Made by a program: the position numbers and the translations under genes
The notes under the pieces: model-generated
What the model saw: the letters and a program-made list of their open reading frames with translations, nothing else
Databases searched by the model: none
Told to the model about the DNA's origin: nothing
Shown: positions 1 through 18,900 of the stretch, in pieces
How the letters are laid out: each line of letters begins with the position of its first letter
How positions within the stretch are numbered: position 1 is the stretch's first letter
Assembly (NCBI GenBank): GCA_024500155.1
Contig: CM044876.1
Span: 10,855,001 to 10,919,000 of the forward strand
Origin: Chenopodium formosanum
Lineage: Eukaryota; Streptophyta; Magnoliopsida; Caryophyllales; Amaranthaceae
Direction: 5' to 3'
Length of the DNA: 64,000 nt

Positions 1-317
1 TAAATGTTAAGAGCTTTCAGAAGCAGAGGAAGTAAATGTAAGAAAATAAACCCTCTGTGTAAACAATAACAATAAACCAGTACTCCAATAGGAGAAAGAG
101 GCTAGTCAATAAGCAAGTAGCAATAAGCCCTTCATCAAAATTACACAGGTAGCAGTGATTGCCAGTGGAAATTATATATATTATTAGTCTCACTAGAGTA
201 GATAGATTAATCACTTGTAAACATAAAGGTTTTAAACAGCTGTGAAACCATGAAAAGAAAAAGGAATAGATATACAAGTATAACTATATACATTGAAAAA
301 TCATTCTAAAAAATTAC

Positions 318-8050
<7,733 letters not shown>

Positions 8051-8520
8051 CTTCCACCACCACCAATAACACTCAATTCCAGTCCAAAATTCAAAACAAC
8101 AGTCATCTCAAAAATTCCAGCAATGTCTGAACTAAACATCCAAAATTCCAACACCGACAACAACGAAAACTCAACACCGCCATTGAAATTAGGGTTTATC
8201 TCACCACATTTTACCCAAATCCAAATTCAAAAAAACCCTAACTTCGATTTCGGCGCAATTGAATAAACCCCAAAACCAAAACGAAAACTAAAACTCCTCC
8301 AGCAGATCCACAAAATGCGCCTGAAAATCCGCAAATGAAGAACACCGAAATCGCAACAATGGCGGAAGAAGAAGAGAGAGAAAATGGAGGAGAGAGAAAG
8401 TGGAGGATCTGGTAATGGAGTAGAGAGAAGAAGAAGTGAAGGAGTGAGGTGAGTGAAGGTATTTATTGCTGATGGGTGGCTGCTGCAAGGTCACTCACTC
8501 TGTCAGTTAGTCTCACAGTA
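8051..8520 (-). promoter_or_regulatory. 5' leader and proximal promoter of the ALE2-like gene
   Basis: Upstream of the start codon at 8050 (reading leftward) lies a leader that is CT-rich on the minus strand, densest at 8345-8450, as is common for plant 5' UTRs. An AATAAATACC stretch at about 8459-8468 is a weak TATA-like candidate. Telo-box-like AAACCCTAA/TTAGGGTTT motifs occur near 8190 and 8233. Open frames on either strand here are low-complexity and are not taken as genes. Confidence 0.4.
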
Positions 8521-9761
8521 GTCTACTTCATTTTTTACCCACGCGCTGTTGTGGGTTGTGTGTGTTACACCGCTTTTGTTTTTAAGGGGATTTTGATTTT
8601 TGAATAGGGTTTGTTTTGTTATGTTGTTGTTTAGATTAGATTGAGAAATCTTGAGGTGATTGATGGATGGGTATAGATTTAGCTCGTGTTTTGGTGGATT
8701 TCAATATATGTTAAGTTTAGTTTTAGTTACTCGTAAGAAGATTACGGCGTAGTTGGATGGTGGAAAATTTTTGTATGTAGGATTGGAGGATTTCAATATA
8801 TGTTAAGTTTAGTTTTGATTCCTTGTAAGAATAGTACGGCGTAGGTGGATAATGGAAAATTCTAATGTTTAGAAAGTTCGATTTGAAATGATTGAGTTTT
8901 TGTCGGATTATATCGTGCTATTATTATATATGTATATGTTAATTTTCTTACTTACGCGCCCTTGTCTAATATAGATGATGCATTTGGTAAATACTTTAAT
9001 GGAATTTTGTCCTTACTGTTTATTTCATCAAGAATACAATTTAAGAGTTTCTTTCTTAATTAGTTAAAGTTCATAATGAATGTGTATCTTAACAATTATA
9101 GCCCTCGAAAAAAATAAATAAATAAATAAATAAAACTACAGACTTTGCAATTCTGTTTTACATCACAGATTCACAATTGTTTTACATTTTTGTGATTGTT
9201 ACCTTTCAAATTATTTGAACTACATTTTAAAAGGGTTTTATTTTCTACATGGTGGTGAGACTCTTCAAACTATCCTATGGTTGATATCCACTTGTTAAAA
9301 CCACTAAACTCTAAAATTTAGTATGTAATACTAGTAAAACTATTTGGGAGATACCAACATTCTTTTTTGGAATTCAAGGATATCATAATAACTTGTGTAC
9401 GTCACAAAATCACTTCGACATACATGTATGCAAAATAAATTCACTTTTCAAAGTCCAAAGATGAGACATAAGTCATATAACTACAACATTTTATACAGAG
9501 ATGGATTTTTTTTTCGTTGGAAGTTGAAATTCAGGTATTTGTTTCAGGTTGTTATCATATGGTGAATATAAGGTTGGGTATTTGTCATGTTAATACATGC
9601 TCTATATTTTTGTAAGAAATAGGCAATATATCCATCGATGTGAGCATTTTTGTTTTTTGGGTTGCTAGACCATTTGATGTTTGTCTTTAAGCTCTGTTAT
9701 TGTAGAGAGCATTTTTGAGTAAGTTACTGGTTGTTTTAGCCCTATGATAATGGGAAAACAA
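8521..9761. other. Intergenic spacer, no gene seen
   Basis: AT-rich spacer. A block near 8697-8740 (TTTCAATATATGTTAAGTTTAG followed by a GTAAGAA...TACGGCGTAG phrase) recurs at about 8790-8840, so a diverged tandem repeat of about 90 bp is present. A short (TAAA)n run lies at about 9113-9132. No open frame with protein-like composition was found. Confidence 0.5.
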
Positions 9762-9764
9762 TCA

Positions 9765-12266
9765 GGGGACGTTTGGTTAGTATAGGGGAAAGGGAAACAC
9801 ATTAGGAGAGGGAATGAGAGAGAAAGGAAAGCAAATCCCCTATTTATAATGTGTTGTTTGTTTTATTAAAAAAGAATGGGAATCAAATATGAAGCACCAT
9901 CCACCACCATTGCAATTGTTAGTCCTTAAGCCTCCAACACTGCCAACGCCCGCCGTCGACTCCGACACCCACCGTCGTACCCATGCCATCCTTCTTCTCT
10001 CTCTTTTTTTTATTTTTTTTCGTAGATCTGGTAGTTTGTTAGTTTTTAGGGTGTTAAGGTTGTTTATTTGGGTGTTTGAGGTTGTTTATGGGGTGGTTTT
10101 GGTTGTTTATGGGGTGGTTTGGGTTGTTTATTGAGATGGTTAGGGTTTTTTTGGTTGTTTTCATGGTGGTTTTTGAGGGTAATTGCGGCTAACGTGGTGG
10201 TTGTAAGGTTATTTTCAGGTGGGTTTGGGTGGTTTTCGAGGAGGGTGAGTATTTTTCCGGGAGGGTTTTTGGTGGTTTTGGTAGGCAAGGGTGGTTTTGG
10301 GTGTGGGTTGGTTTTTTTCCTTGGTGGTTTTGGGTGGTTTCGGTGGGGAAGGATGGTGGTTGTGCGATGGTGAGTGTTTGGGCGATGTTTCCGGTGGCCA
10401 GGCGGTGATTCTGGTGGTGGTTAGGAGGTGGTGTTGATGTCTGGCCGATGTTTTTGGTGGTTGGGCGGTGGTGTCGGTGGTCAATTGGTGTTTTCAATGG
10501 TGGTCAAGGTAGTTAGAAATTTGATCAAGGTAGGTGCTGAAGAAGAATTTGGGGGTTTGGGTGATTCCCTTGGGAAGGGGGTGGGGATAGGGCTGGCAAA
10601 AACTGACCCGACCCGAAAACCCGACCCGAACCCGACACGAAAAGAGCGGGTTAGGGTTGAGATTTTTGACCCGAAAACTTAAATGGGTTGACACGAACCC
10701 GAACCCGAAATTAAATGGGTTAGGTTAAGGTTGAATATCTCAACCCGAAAACGACCCACCTAACCCGAAAAAAAAATTCAGGTCAATATCAGGTCGGGTC
10801 AACCCGAACCCGACCTGATAACTCGAAATAAATTAAGTTACAAAACCAAAAAAAATCGGAAAAACCTTCTAATGGGCCAGCCCAATAAACTAAAGAGGCT
10901 CCATATATACTATCAAAACCCTAAATCCTCTTCATTTCCCTCATTTCATTCAGCCGTTTTCAACCTTCTCTCTCTTAAATTTTCTCTGTCCTCAAAAACA
11001 CTAAAATCCATTAGACATTGTTGAATCCGAATACTCCGTCATTGTTGAATTCGAGTTTTCTCCTCTCTTCTCACTCTCATACGGTATTTAACTATTGTTT
11101 TCATGCTTCTTCTAATTTATGAATTTATGCGAATAGATCTTGTTAGTTTACAAGTATACTAATTATTCTTGCTAATTTATGAATTTATGCGAATTGATCT
11201 TGTTAGTTTATGTATTTTTGTTGTTTATTTTTGCTAATTTATGAATTTATGTGAATTGGTCTTGCTAGTTCATGTATTTTTGTTGTTTATTTTGCTAATT
11301 TATGAATTTATGCGTTCTTAATTGTTCATTTTCAGCATAATCTGTTCGAAATTGTTCTGTTTTAAATTATTTTTACTCTGCATGCTCTTGTAACTGTTAG
11401 TTTCCTTTTCTTGTGACTGAAACGCATGTTATCATATGAGGTTTAATTATTCATTATTCTAATTTATGAATTAAATGCATGTTATGAGATTTAATTAGTC
11501 TTGTGACTTGTGACTGTTATGTTGGCAAGAAGTAATGTCCAACGAATCATGTTCAATTGGAAATGCTTGGTGGATCAATTAGAGGTGGAGAACAAGAATG
11601 ATACGCCCCATAATGACCCGATCTTGATCCAATTGCAAGCCATATTGAATCCCTAATCTGATTTGAGAACTAGAAATTTGAACTTGTGTTTTTGAAACTT
11701 GGTTTGTAATTTGTTAAGTACACTCTTGGTTTGTAATTAATAATTAGGTATCGTACTTAACTATGCGTTTTATTTTGGACTATTTGTTAGGATTGAAGCA
11801 CTAAATGTTTGAACCTTTGCTTTGTTTGCTTGAAAATATAAGGGTTAGAAAAATTTAGGTGGTTTGAAACTTTGAAAAATTAGAGGTCATTTTCAGATCA
11901 GTTTCAGGTTAATTTCAGGTTAACATAACCTTATTTAAACCCAAATAAAAATTCAGGTCAAATAAGGTCATTTTCAGGTTGACCCGAATCTGAAAAAATC
12001 AGGTTCAGGTTGAGGTTTTCAACCCGAAATGTTAAACGGATCAGGTTCAGGTCAGGGGGTAGCTGACCCGAAATCAGCTAACCCGAACACGGACCCGACC
12101 CGACCTGATCCGATTGCCAGCCCTAGGTGGGGAATGAAGATAGAGGAAAATGGGCTAATGGGAGAGGTAAAGGGAATGATTGATTTTGTCTATCAAACAT
12201 CAACAAAGGGATTTATTGTAGTTGATTCTCATTCCCTTTGTTGAATAACCCCAACCAAATGACCCC
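9765..12266. mobile_element. Harbinger/Tourist-like non-autonomous element, carrying a nested hAT element
   Basis: The left end GGGGACGTTTGGTTAG pairs with the right end CAACCAAATGACCCC, and TCA flanks both sides (9762-9764, 12267-12269). A 3-bp duplication and GTTTGGTT termini fit PIF/Harbinger-type elements, although TCA is not the canonical TWA. Inside are a C-rich stretch (9895-9985), a CT-rich tract, AGATCTGGT at 10024 and a long GGT-rich tract (10040-10500) with several overlapping open frames of biased composition. About 960 bp of the element is left when the nested hAT at 10588-12125 is subtracted. Confidence 0.65.
10588..12125. mobile_element. Nested hAT-type element
   Basis: The termini TAGGGCTGGCAA and TTGCCAGCCCTA are perfect inverted repeats. 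The 8 bp outside them, GGTGGGGA, are repeated exactly at 10580-10587 and 12126-12133, which is the hAT target-duplication length. Subterminal regions are full of ACCCGA/TCGGGT words in opposite orientations (10600-10830 and 11890-12120). The middle has a gene-5'-end look (CT-rich leader at 10920-11000), a short repeated AATTTATGAATTTATGCGAAT unit (about 11115-11310) and one short frame at 11520-11656. No transposase was recognised, so the element is probably non-autonomous. Confidence 0.85.
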
Positions 12267-13042
12267 TCATGTTGTTGGATTGAATTTGACAAATTTTAAG
12301 AGGTTGAATTGAAAAAGATGTCAACAACAAAAAAAAAACTCAATACTTTAGCAATCGTTGGAGAAATCTCATATTGGTTATGGATTATTGTTCCAATTTT
12401 TTCTCGTCAATTCTACCGTAGGAAAAAAAAGATACTTATATTGTGATGAATGTGATTCATTCAGTTCTAGATAAAGCCATAAAGGTGTATATAACCCTTA
12501 CATACACAACTATGATAAAGGGATTGTTTTTGTTTATTTTTAGGTAATGACATCTATCCCTATTCAATATGGTTGAACAACCATTATTATTGTGACTTAC
12601 TATTTGAAGTGTATATTTTTTTCATACTTTATTATGACAGTACATGCATGCTACATATACATCACATTCAACAAGAGATATAAAAGAGAGTCTTGAATAT
12701 CGTTAACTCATTAACTTAGGTCAATCTAAGGTAATGTTAAGATCACCTTTAATTCAAGACCTTAATTATTACTTATTTCAGATTGATAAAAAAAAAGTTT
12801 GGACCAGATCATATTAGAAAAAACAATTTATGAATATATTTTATCAATTTATGCGTGAATTTTTTTGCTAAATATCTTTAATGTCGTTATGAAAATTACA
12901 TATTGGTAAAATACACATTTTTAGGAATCTAACAAGACCACACTTGATATATTTTTTATATATAATTTATCATACATATAACATTGTTAATTGGGTCAAA
13001 TCAAATCATATTAGAAAAAATAAGTTCAGATCATATCTAATA
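12267..13042. other. Intergenic spacer, no gene seen
   Basis: AT-rich DNA between two transposons. No open frame, RNA gene or clear repeat end was recognised. Confidence 0.4.
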
Positions 13043-13922
13043 CTACCTCCGTTAACCATTATCTGCAACTTTTACTAAAAATGGACGCTAAAAATTATGT
13101 GCAACATTTCCAAACCTTTCCATATTTAGTAAAAAAAAAAATTAACAAAATTACAAAAATACTCTTACTTAAAACTTTATAACATCAATTACATTCTTAA
13201 AAACATAATTAATCAATTACTAATCTAACCTAATTAATCTAACTACTCCTATCAAATTTAATTCATCTCCCCCAATAACTCATTAAAATCAACCAAACTA
13301 GTTCAAAATCATCCAATTTCTCCACATTCATACCCTAATTTTTCACCCAATTCATCTTTCCCATTACCTTTCTCCCTCCTCCTTCAAACTCAATCAGATC
13401 TGGTATCACCAAGAAGAAGGTGACGAAGAAGAAGACGACGAAGAAGATCTGGTATTCGGTGGGTGTGGCGGTTTCTTTGGTGGTTTTGGGTTCGAATTGG
13501 GGTGGGTACGGTCGTAATTTTGGGTTCGAGTTATGGGTTTCGTTTCTGGTGGGTTGGTCGTTTTTGGTGGGTGGTCGTTCTTCGTGGGTGGTTTTCGTAG
13601 GTGGGTGGTTTTCGCAGGTGGTTTTCGCAGGTGGGTTTTCGCAGGTCGTTCTCGGTGGGTGGTTTTCGTGGGTGGGTTTTGGTGGTTCCGTCAGTGGGTT
13701 TGGAGGGTGGTTGTCGATCTGGGAAAAGGTGTGTGTTCGTGGAGGTGGTGGTTCTGTCTGTGGGTTTCGGTGGCTGGGGTGCTAGATTGTTCTTTCAATT
13801 TATTTTTTTTTTTGATTAACTATTAATGACATACCCTTACTTTGTGTTAAACACCATTAAGAAGTTTTGCATTGGAGTCCGTTCCTCACCCCAAAGTTGC
13901 AGATAATGGTTAACGGAGGAAG
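13043..13922. mobile_element. Long (880 bp) Stowaway-like element with GGT-rich core
   Basis: The left end CTACCTCCGTTAACCATTAT and right end ATAATGGTTAACGGAGGAAG are inverted repeats that continue inward (TCTGCAACTTT / AAAGTTGCAGA), and TA flanks both sides. The interior has an AT-rich arm, a CT-rich stretch (about 13340-13390), two AGATCTGGT motifs (near 13397 and 13446) and a GGT-rich tract to about 13790. The overlapping frames in that tract (for example 13420-13785) are compositional artefacts of the GGT run. The length is unusual for a Stowaway. Confidence 0.75.
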
Positions 13923-13984
13923 TAAGTAAAAATAAGGCGAACTGAACAAGGTTTAACTTAGGCATATGTATAGGTTTTGAACAA

Positions 13985-14062
<78 letters not shown>

Positions 14063-15040
14063 TTTGAAAAGTTGAACAAGAATAATTGGATGCTATCAAT
14101 CAATCAATGCATGCAACATATATTAATTTTGAAATAGCTTGAAACCCAATTTTTTCCAATAATGGAAACTCATCAATATATATGGTTGGTTTACCCATAG
14201 CTTAGCTTGGCAATTATCATGAAACTATGGATAACAATAAGCAATGGCTCACAAACTTCAAATGACCTATATACCAAGGCAGTTAGACTAGTCCTTTTTA
14301 TTGTATATTGCATTATTACAAACAAAATTCAAAGTAAATTCTTGCCTCTTTATTATTTTCAAATTACTATACTGAAACGTTTTTTTTCACTTGTATATCA
14401 ATGAACAATTTCATAATTTCTGCATAGGTTTTGTCCGTTTGTTTTTTTTCTTAAAAAAAAATATTTTTTTTTACTACATTGTATTAAAAGGTTAAAACGT
14501 GAGCACATTCATTTTATACATCTTATTATATCCTTACAACTTCTTTCATTATCACTCCTATCTGTTTCCACCAACCATTGTAAATTTGTAACCAATTCAA
14601 AACTTTAAATGTATATTGTTACATATAGGTAGCTCATCATGCATTACATAATCTAATAAACAATTACCCTTATTTTATTACACTCTATATTTATTTTGAA
14701 ACATATATATATAGTGATACCTCGTTAACTATTTGCATTATGGAGTATTAATTGTTTTTTAAATAAACAATACTCCGTAATGCATAAGAGTAGTAATTAA
14801 TCTAACAATGTGCAACTATCAATCAATTCCTATTCAATAACACAACCATCACATAACTAAAAAACAAAAAATGCATCAAATAATTTGACAAAATATGCTT
14901 GAACATAGGAGACAAACAATAATAAAATGAGTTTATTAGTACTTGAATTTTGTTTTATACTATATCTTGAAAATATATTTGGCAATATTATGTAATATAT
15001 CCACCAAATTATTCCAGTACAATCAAAATTAGATACGCGT
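13923..15040. other. Intergenic spacer with a long (AT)n microsatellite
   Basis: An uninterrupted AT/TA run covers about 13987-14059. The rest is AT-rich with no supported gene, and a short TACTCCGTAATGCAT-type motif near 14770 echoes MITE ends. The last part is the distal promoter of the WDR26-type gene. Confidence 0.5.
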
Positions 15041-15048
15041 TGGTGAAT

Positions 15049-15054
15049 CACGTG
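15049..15054. promoter_or_regulatory. G-box (CACGTG), WDR26 promoter
   Basis: The palindrome CACGTG lies in the context AATCACGTGGAC, about 0.9 kb before the start codon but only about 0.2 kb before the apparent 5' leader intron. Such sites bind plant bZIP/bHLH factors and can act as ABA-response elements. Function here is inferred. Confidence 0.45.
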
Positions 15055-15197
15055 GACCCCACCTTCCTATAAGTTTGACCTTCTTTCTTGACTCTTTTAC
15101 ACGGTAAGAAAGGTCTCCTATCTTCACGCGACTCTTGGAAAGTGAAGTGCACGCGACTTGAAAACGACGCCGTTTTAATCTGTCTAGATTCTACATC

Positions 15198-15203
15198 CAC
15201 GTG
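15198..15203. promoter_or_regulatory. G-box/ABRE core (CCACGTGGC), WDR26 promoter or leader
   Basis: A perfect CCACGTGGC lies 48 bp before the proposed leader-intron donor at 15247. It is the second G-box in 155 bp, which suggests light- or ABA-linked control of the downstream gene. Confidence 0.5.
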
Positions 15204-15246
15204 GCACCCCCAAACACAGCTGTCATTTAATAATGGTCACCCACAG

Positions 15247-15616
15247 GTAACGATCTCATTATCTTTCTCTCTCCTGGTTTTTGTGTTGTGGGCTACTGAA
15301 TCAGATAAAAATGTTTTTTCCTTTTTTTTTTTTTTTTTGGAATTTGAAAATCTAATTTACAAAACCTAATTTCTTTAACTGCCCAATTAACATTCAAGGT
15401 TAGTTTTTTTTTTTCCTCCCGAATATGAATTACTTTAACTTTTGTGTATTAATGTAGTCTCATACAAGAATATTCCGGGTCGAAGTTTTATTATGTAATT
15501 TACTAATTATGATTATGGTATATAATTATAGTATTGAATTATTGATTATGATTATGGTATATAATTGAAGTATTGAATTATGTTTATGTTTAATTCTGTT
15601 TTTGTTTGTGTTTCAG
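15247..15616 (+). other. Probable 5'-leader intron of the WDR26-type gene
   Basis: Donor ACAG|GTAACG at 15247 and acceptor TGTTTCAG at 15616 bound a T-rich stretch with intron composition, lying between G-box promoter DNA and the first coding exon. This is inferred without transcript data. Confidence 0.4.
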
Positions 15617-15913
15617 GATTGAAAGCTGTAATCTTTCTGGGTTGATTGCTATCTGGGTATTTGAGATTTTTGGTAATTGTTATGAATTTTGTTGATTAAT
15701 TGCGGGGTTTAATAGTATTTTGGGCATTTTTTGATTTGGGGTTGTTCTATTATTCATCATATTTCTGGGTTTATTGCAAATTGATCAGGTGAAGAGTTTG
15801 AGTTTTTATTGTTTGGGCATTTGGATTTGTTAATTATATGGTAGGAGTAGTTTCATTGATATCTATGAGAATGTGCAATTGGGTAGAAGTGACTTTGGAG
15901 AATTAGAAAACTG

Positions 15914-15943
15914 ATGGCCAGGTGTGGAAATGGGTATTTTTGA
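15914..15943 (+). other. Short uORF overlapping the WDR26-type start codon
   Basis: ATG at 15914 opens a nine-codon frame ending in TGA at 15941-15943. It spans the main start at 15930 in another frame, so ribosomes that use it would bypass the main ATG unless they leak past. Confidence 0.45.
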
Positions 15944-18900
15944 GTGTAGGACAAGGGAAAGTTCACCGAAAAGACGAAAGATTTGCAAGAATTCAATGAA
16001 AACGGAAAATGATACATCTTCTAGGGTGCTCGGTTCGAAAGCTTTGATAAGGAAGCATGAGTTTGTAAGGATTATTATTCAGTGTTTGCTGTCATTGGGG
16101 TTTGCCAAGTCTGCTTCTTGTTTAGAGTCGGAATCTGGTATTTCGTGTAAATCGAAAGAGTTTGAAGTTATTGAGTCGGAGATTTTGAATTCTAAGTGGG
16201 ATGAATGTATAAAGTTTCTTAATGGGATTAAGGAATTGAGTGATGAGACACGATCTTCGGCCTTGTTTCTTGTAATTAGACAGTATATCATGGAATGTTT
16301 AAGTCATGGGGATGACTCAACAGCATTGGCTTTTCTACAAAAACGAGTTTCTGCCTTAAAATTGGGCACAGAAAAGGTTCATAACCTTGCTCTTGATATG
16401 CTTATTAATAAAGACACAAGTGTCGTTGAGACGAATGGTAATGTTTATGAGTTGCGGAAAAAATTGTTGGTTGAGTTAGAGAATTTGTTGCCCCCTCCAA
16501 TTACACTGCCTGAAAGAAGATTGGAGCATCTGGTTGAAACTACTGTTGCTTCCCAGATAGACTCTTGCTTGTACCACAATGTCTCAGGTGCAGTTTCCAT
16601 CTACGAGGACCATTGCTGTGGTAGAGATCAATTACCAAACGAGACTCTCCAGGTGTGGCTCTAGCTGCTGTTTTTGATTAGTAATTCTTACTTTGGAAAA
16701 TCCAGATTATTTCTTAAGGTGAAAAATAAAAGATTTTTAAATTCTTTTTGTATACTTTTCAAGCTTATAGCTGGTTGTATACTTGAAGGTATAATTTTTA
16801 TTGTTGTGTAGCTATGTACTGCTTCTGAATTGGATTGGGCAATACAATGGAACTGTTATTAGGTGCATAGTAGAATTAATTTGCTCATTGGACGATCAGT
16901 GCCTGTATGTCTCATGCCTTTGGAAGTCCTTTGTGTTTGTTTATTTGATAAAGGAATTGGGCTTAAACAATTTTGAAGCTTATGAGCAAGCTTGTACTTG
17001 AACATAGTGGTCAGACTGGTCACCTTCATTTATGCTCAATTGTTTTTATCAATTAGCTGGATGACGAGCTGGTCCATGATCATGAAAAAGATCTTTTGAA
17101 ATTACTCCGTGGTTCATTTTGTAGTCCTATTTAAGACCTTTTAAAAACTTTTGTCCAATTGTTGGGGTGTTATCAATCAAATGTAAATAAACCTTTTGAT
17201 TTGATAATACAGGGACATGTACGAGGTAAGAAAAGTTCAAAGTTATTGTCTTAGATAGACTTACAATCATCTCAGTTGATTCAATGCTAATATAGATGAC
17301 CTTGACTAGGATGAGTGAAGTTTTTGTGTATGAGCTCTGATGAATAACAATTCTAATCATACATCCATATCAAGCTGAGCTTGAGAAATCTCTTGAGCTC
17401 AGACACTTGATCTTGACTTAGCTCAAGGTTGATTATGAGCTCAAGCTGCGAGCTAGGCTGAGCTAAATGATCTTGGACATGAGCAATGTAATACTCAACT
17501 ATGCATACACAATATGCATCTCTTTTCTTGAATTTTAGTTTATACTCAGCTTTAGGGGTAAGGTGTGGCTTACTTTTTTTTTTTTTTTTTTTTTTGGTTA
17601 TTGAGAAATGTCAAAGGAAACAATACAACAAAATACAGGAGTTTCAACCCTTGCTTTTGACAGAATTTATGTACGTCTGGTTAGATTTTGAGTGGGGACA
17701 AGTAAGATGAAAGAAGAATCATGGGAGCTATAGAAGGTTCATTACTAGAATCCATTTATATGGGGTGTGAGAAAGTACCTATAAATGAATGCCATAAACT
17801 TCCTTATATTTATGTATATATTTATTTTTAAATCAACTACCTTTTATATTTTTTCACTTAAATAGCTTCCTTTTAAGTCCAAAACAACAAGAAATTTGCT
17901 GCTACGTACTAGATTTGTCTAGCTTCGTGATATGGCCACATATCCTATTTTCACTGACTGACTTTTTAGATTTTTCCTTTTCCGGCTTCCCATCTTTTGA
18001 CCTCCCCCCTATCTGCCTTTGCTCTCGTAATTGCACCCAACCTTACACGCATTAAACATTTTTGCAATCCAATTGAATAAGACCCAAATTCATAGCGTTT
18101 CTAATCTAAAAAATGCAAGACTTTGACTCACTGTCTACCCTAGTAGTTCCTTTTATTTTCATATTTATCCGTCTTTTTCATACAATCATGCCAAAGGTTG
18201 TCTTTTTTTTGTAGTTTCACGTGAAACTTTATTTTCAATCTCAAGTTATCAATAATCAAATAAAATAAATGTAACTACATCATCCCAATTATTAGGAAAG
18301 TAAAACATAAAATCATTGCAAGATATTACCCTTTTTTTTTTTTTTCCTCCCTTCAATCAAGTGGATCTATTGATTCAATTTTAATGGCTAAAGAAGTAAA
18401 GAGTAAATTAAAGAACCGAGAAGAACTTGGAAATAGGCGGATGAGGTCACTAGAGAAAGGGATAACAGAAATGATGTTGTGATTTGGGAGTGTTTAGGTC
18501 GAACTGGGAGTAATAAGATAAGGGCATAATGGGATGATCAATTAATTGGTTAAGTGGCAGCAATTTCTTGTCTTTTTAGACTATAAAGGTATTCATGTCT
18601 GTGAATATTTATTAAATGTAATTATCTGCACTATTGAGTGTATAAAAGGTAGTTTTCGGCAGTTTTTGGCTTATCATATTCCAGATCCTGTATGAGCACC
18701 ACGGTCCGTGAGGCATTGACATATTGTCCATGAGGTTTAAAAGGGAGTATTATTATTCATTTATCATTATATGGAGTTATACCCCCCCTCTCTCTCTCTT
18801 AACGTATTGGCAGTTTCCAAGTAGGGAATTTTGATAGTGCCTACTTCCCAATGGTCAAGTGGTGCATTTAATGTTGAGCTGCATATATGTTTTCATTGAG

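Noticed and set aside
17..277. 86-residue minus-strand frame
   Set aside because: It has intron-like composition and does not match the expected ALE2 sequence after the membrane helix; it is treated as part of an intron.
10064..10694. Several overlapping open frames on both strands
   Set aside because: All lie in the GGT-rich core of a transposon; composition alone keeps frames open, and no domain is visible.
13420..13826. Gly/Trp/Val-rich frames of 72-121 residues
   Set aside because: Same GGT-rich composition effect within the Stowaway-like element; three frames are open at once, which argues against a real gene.
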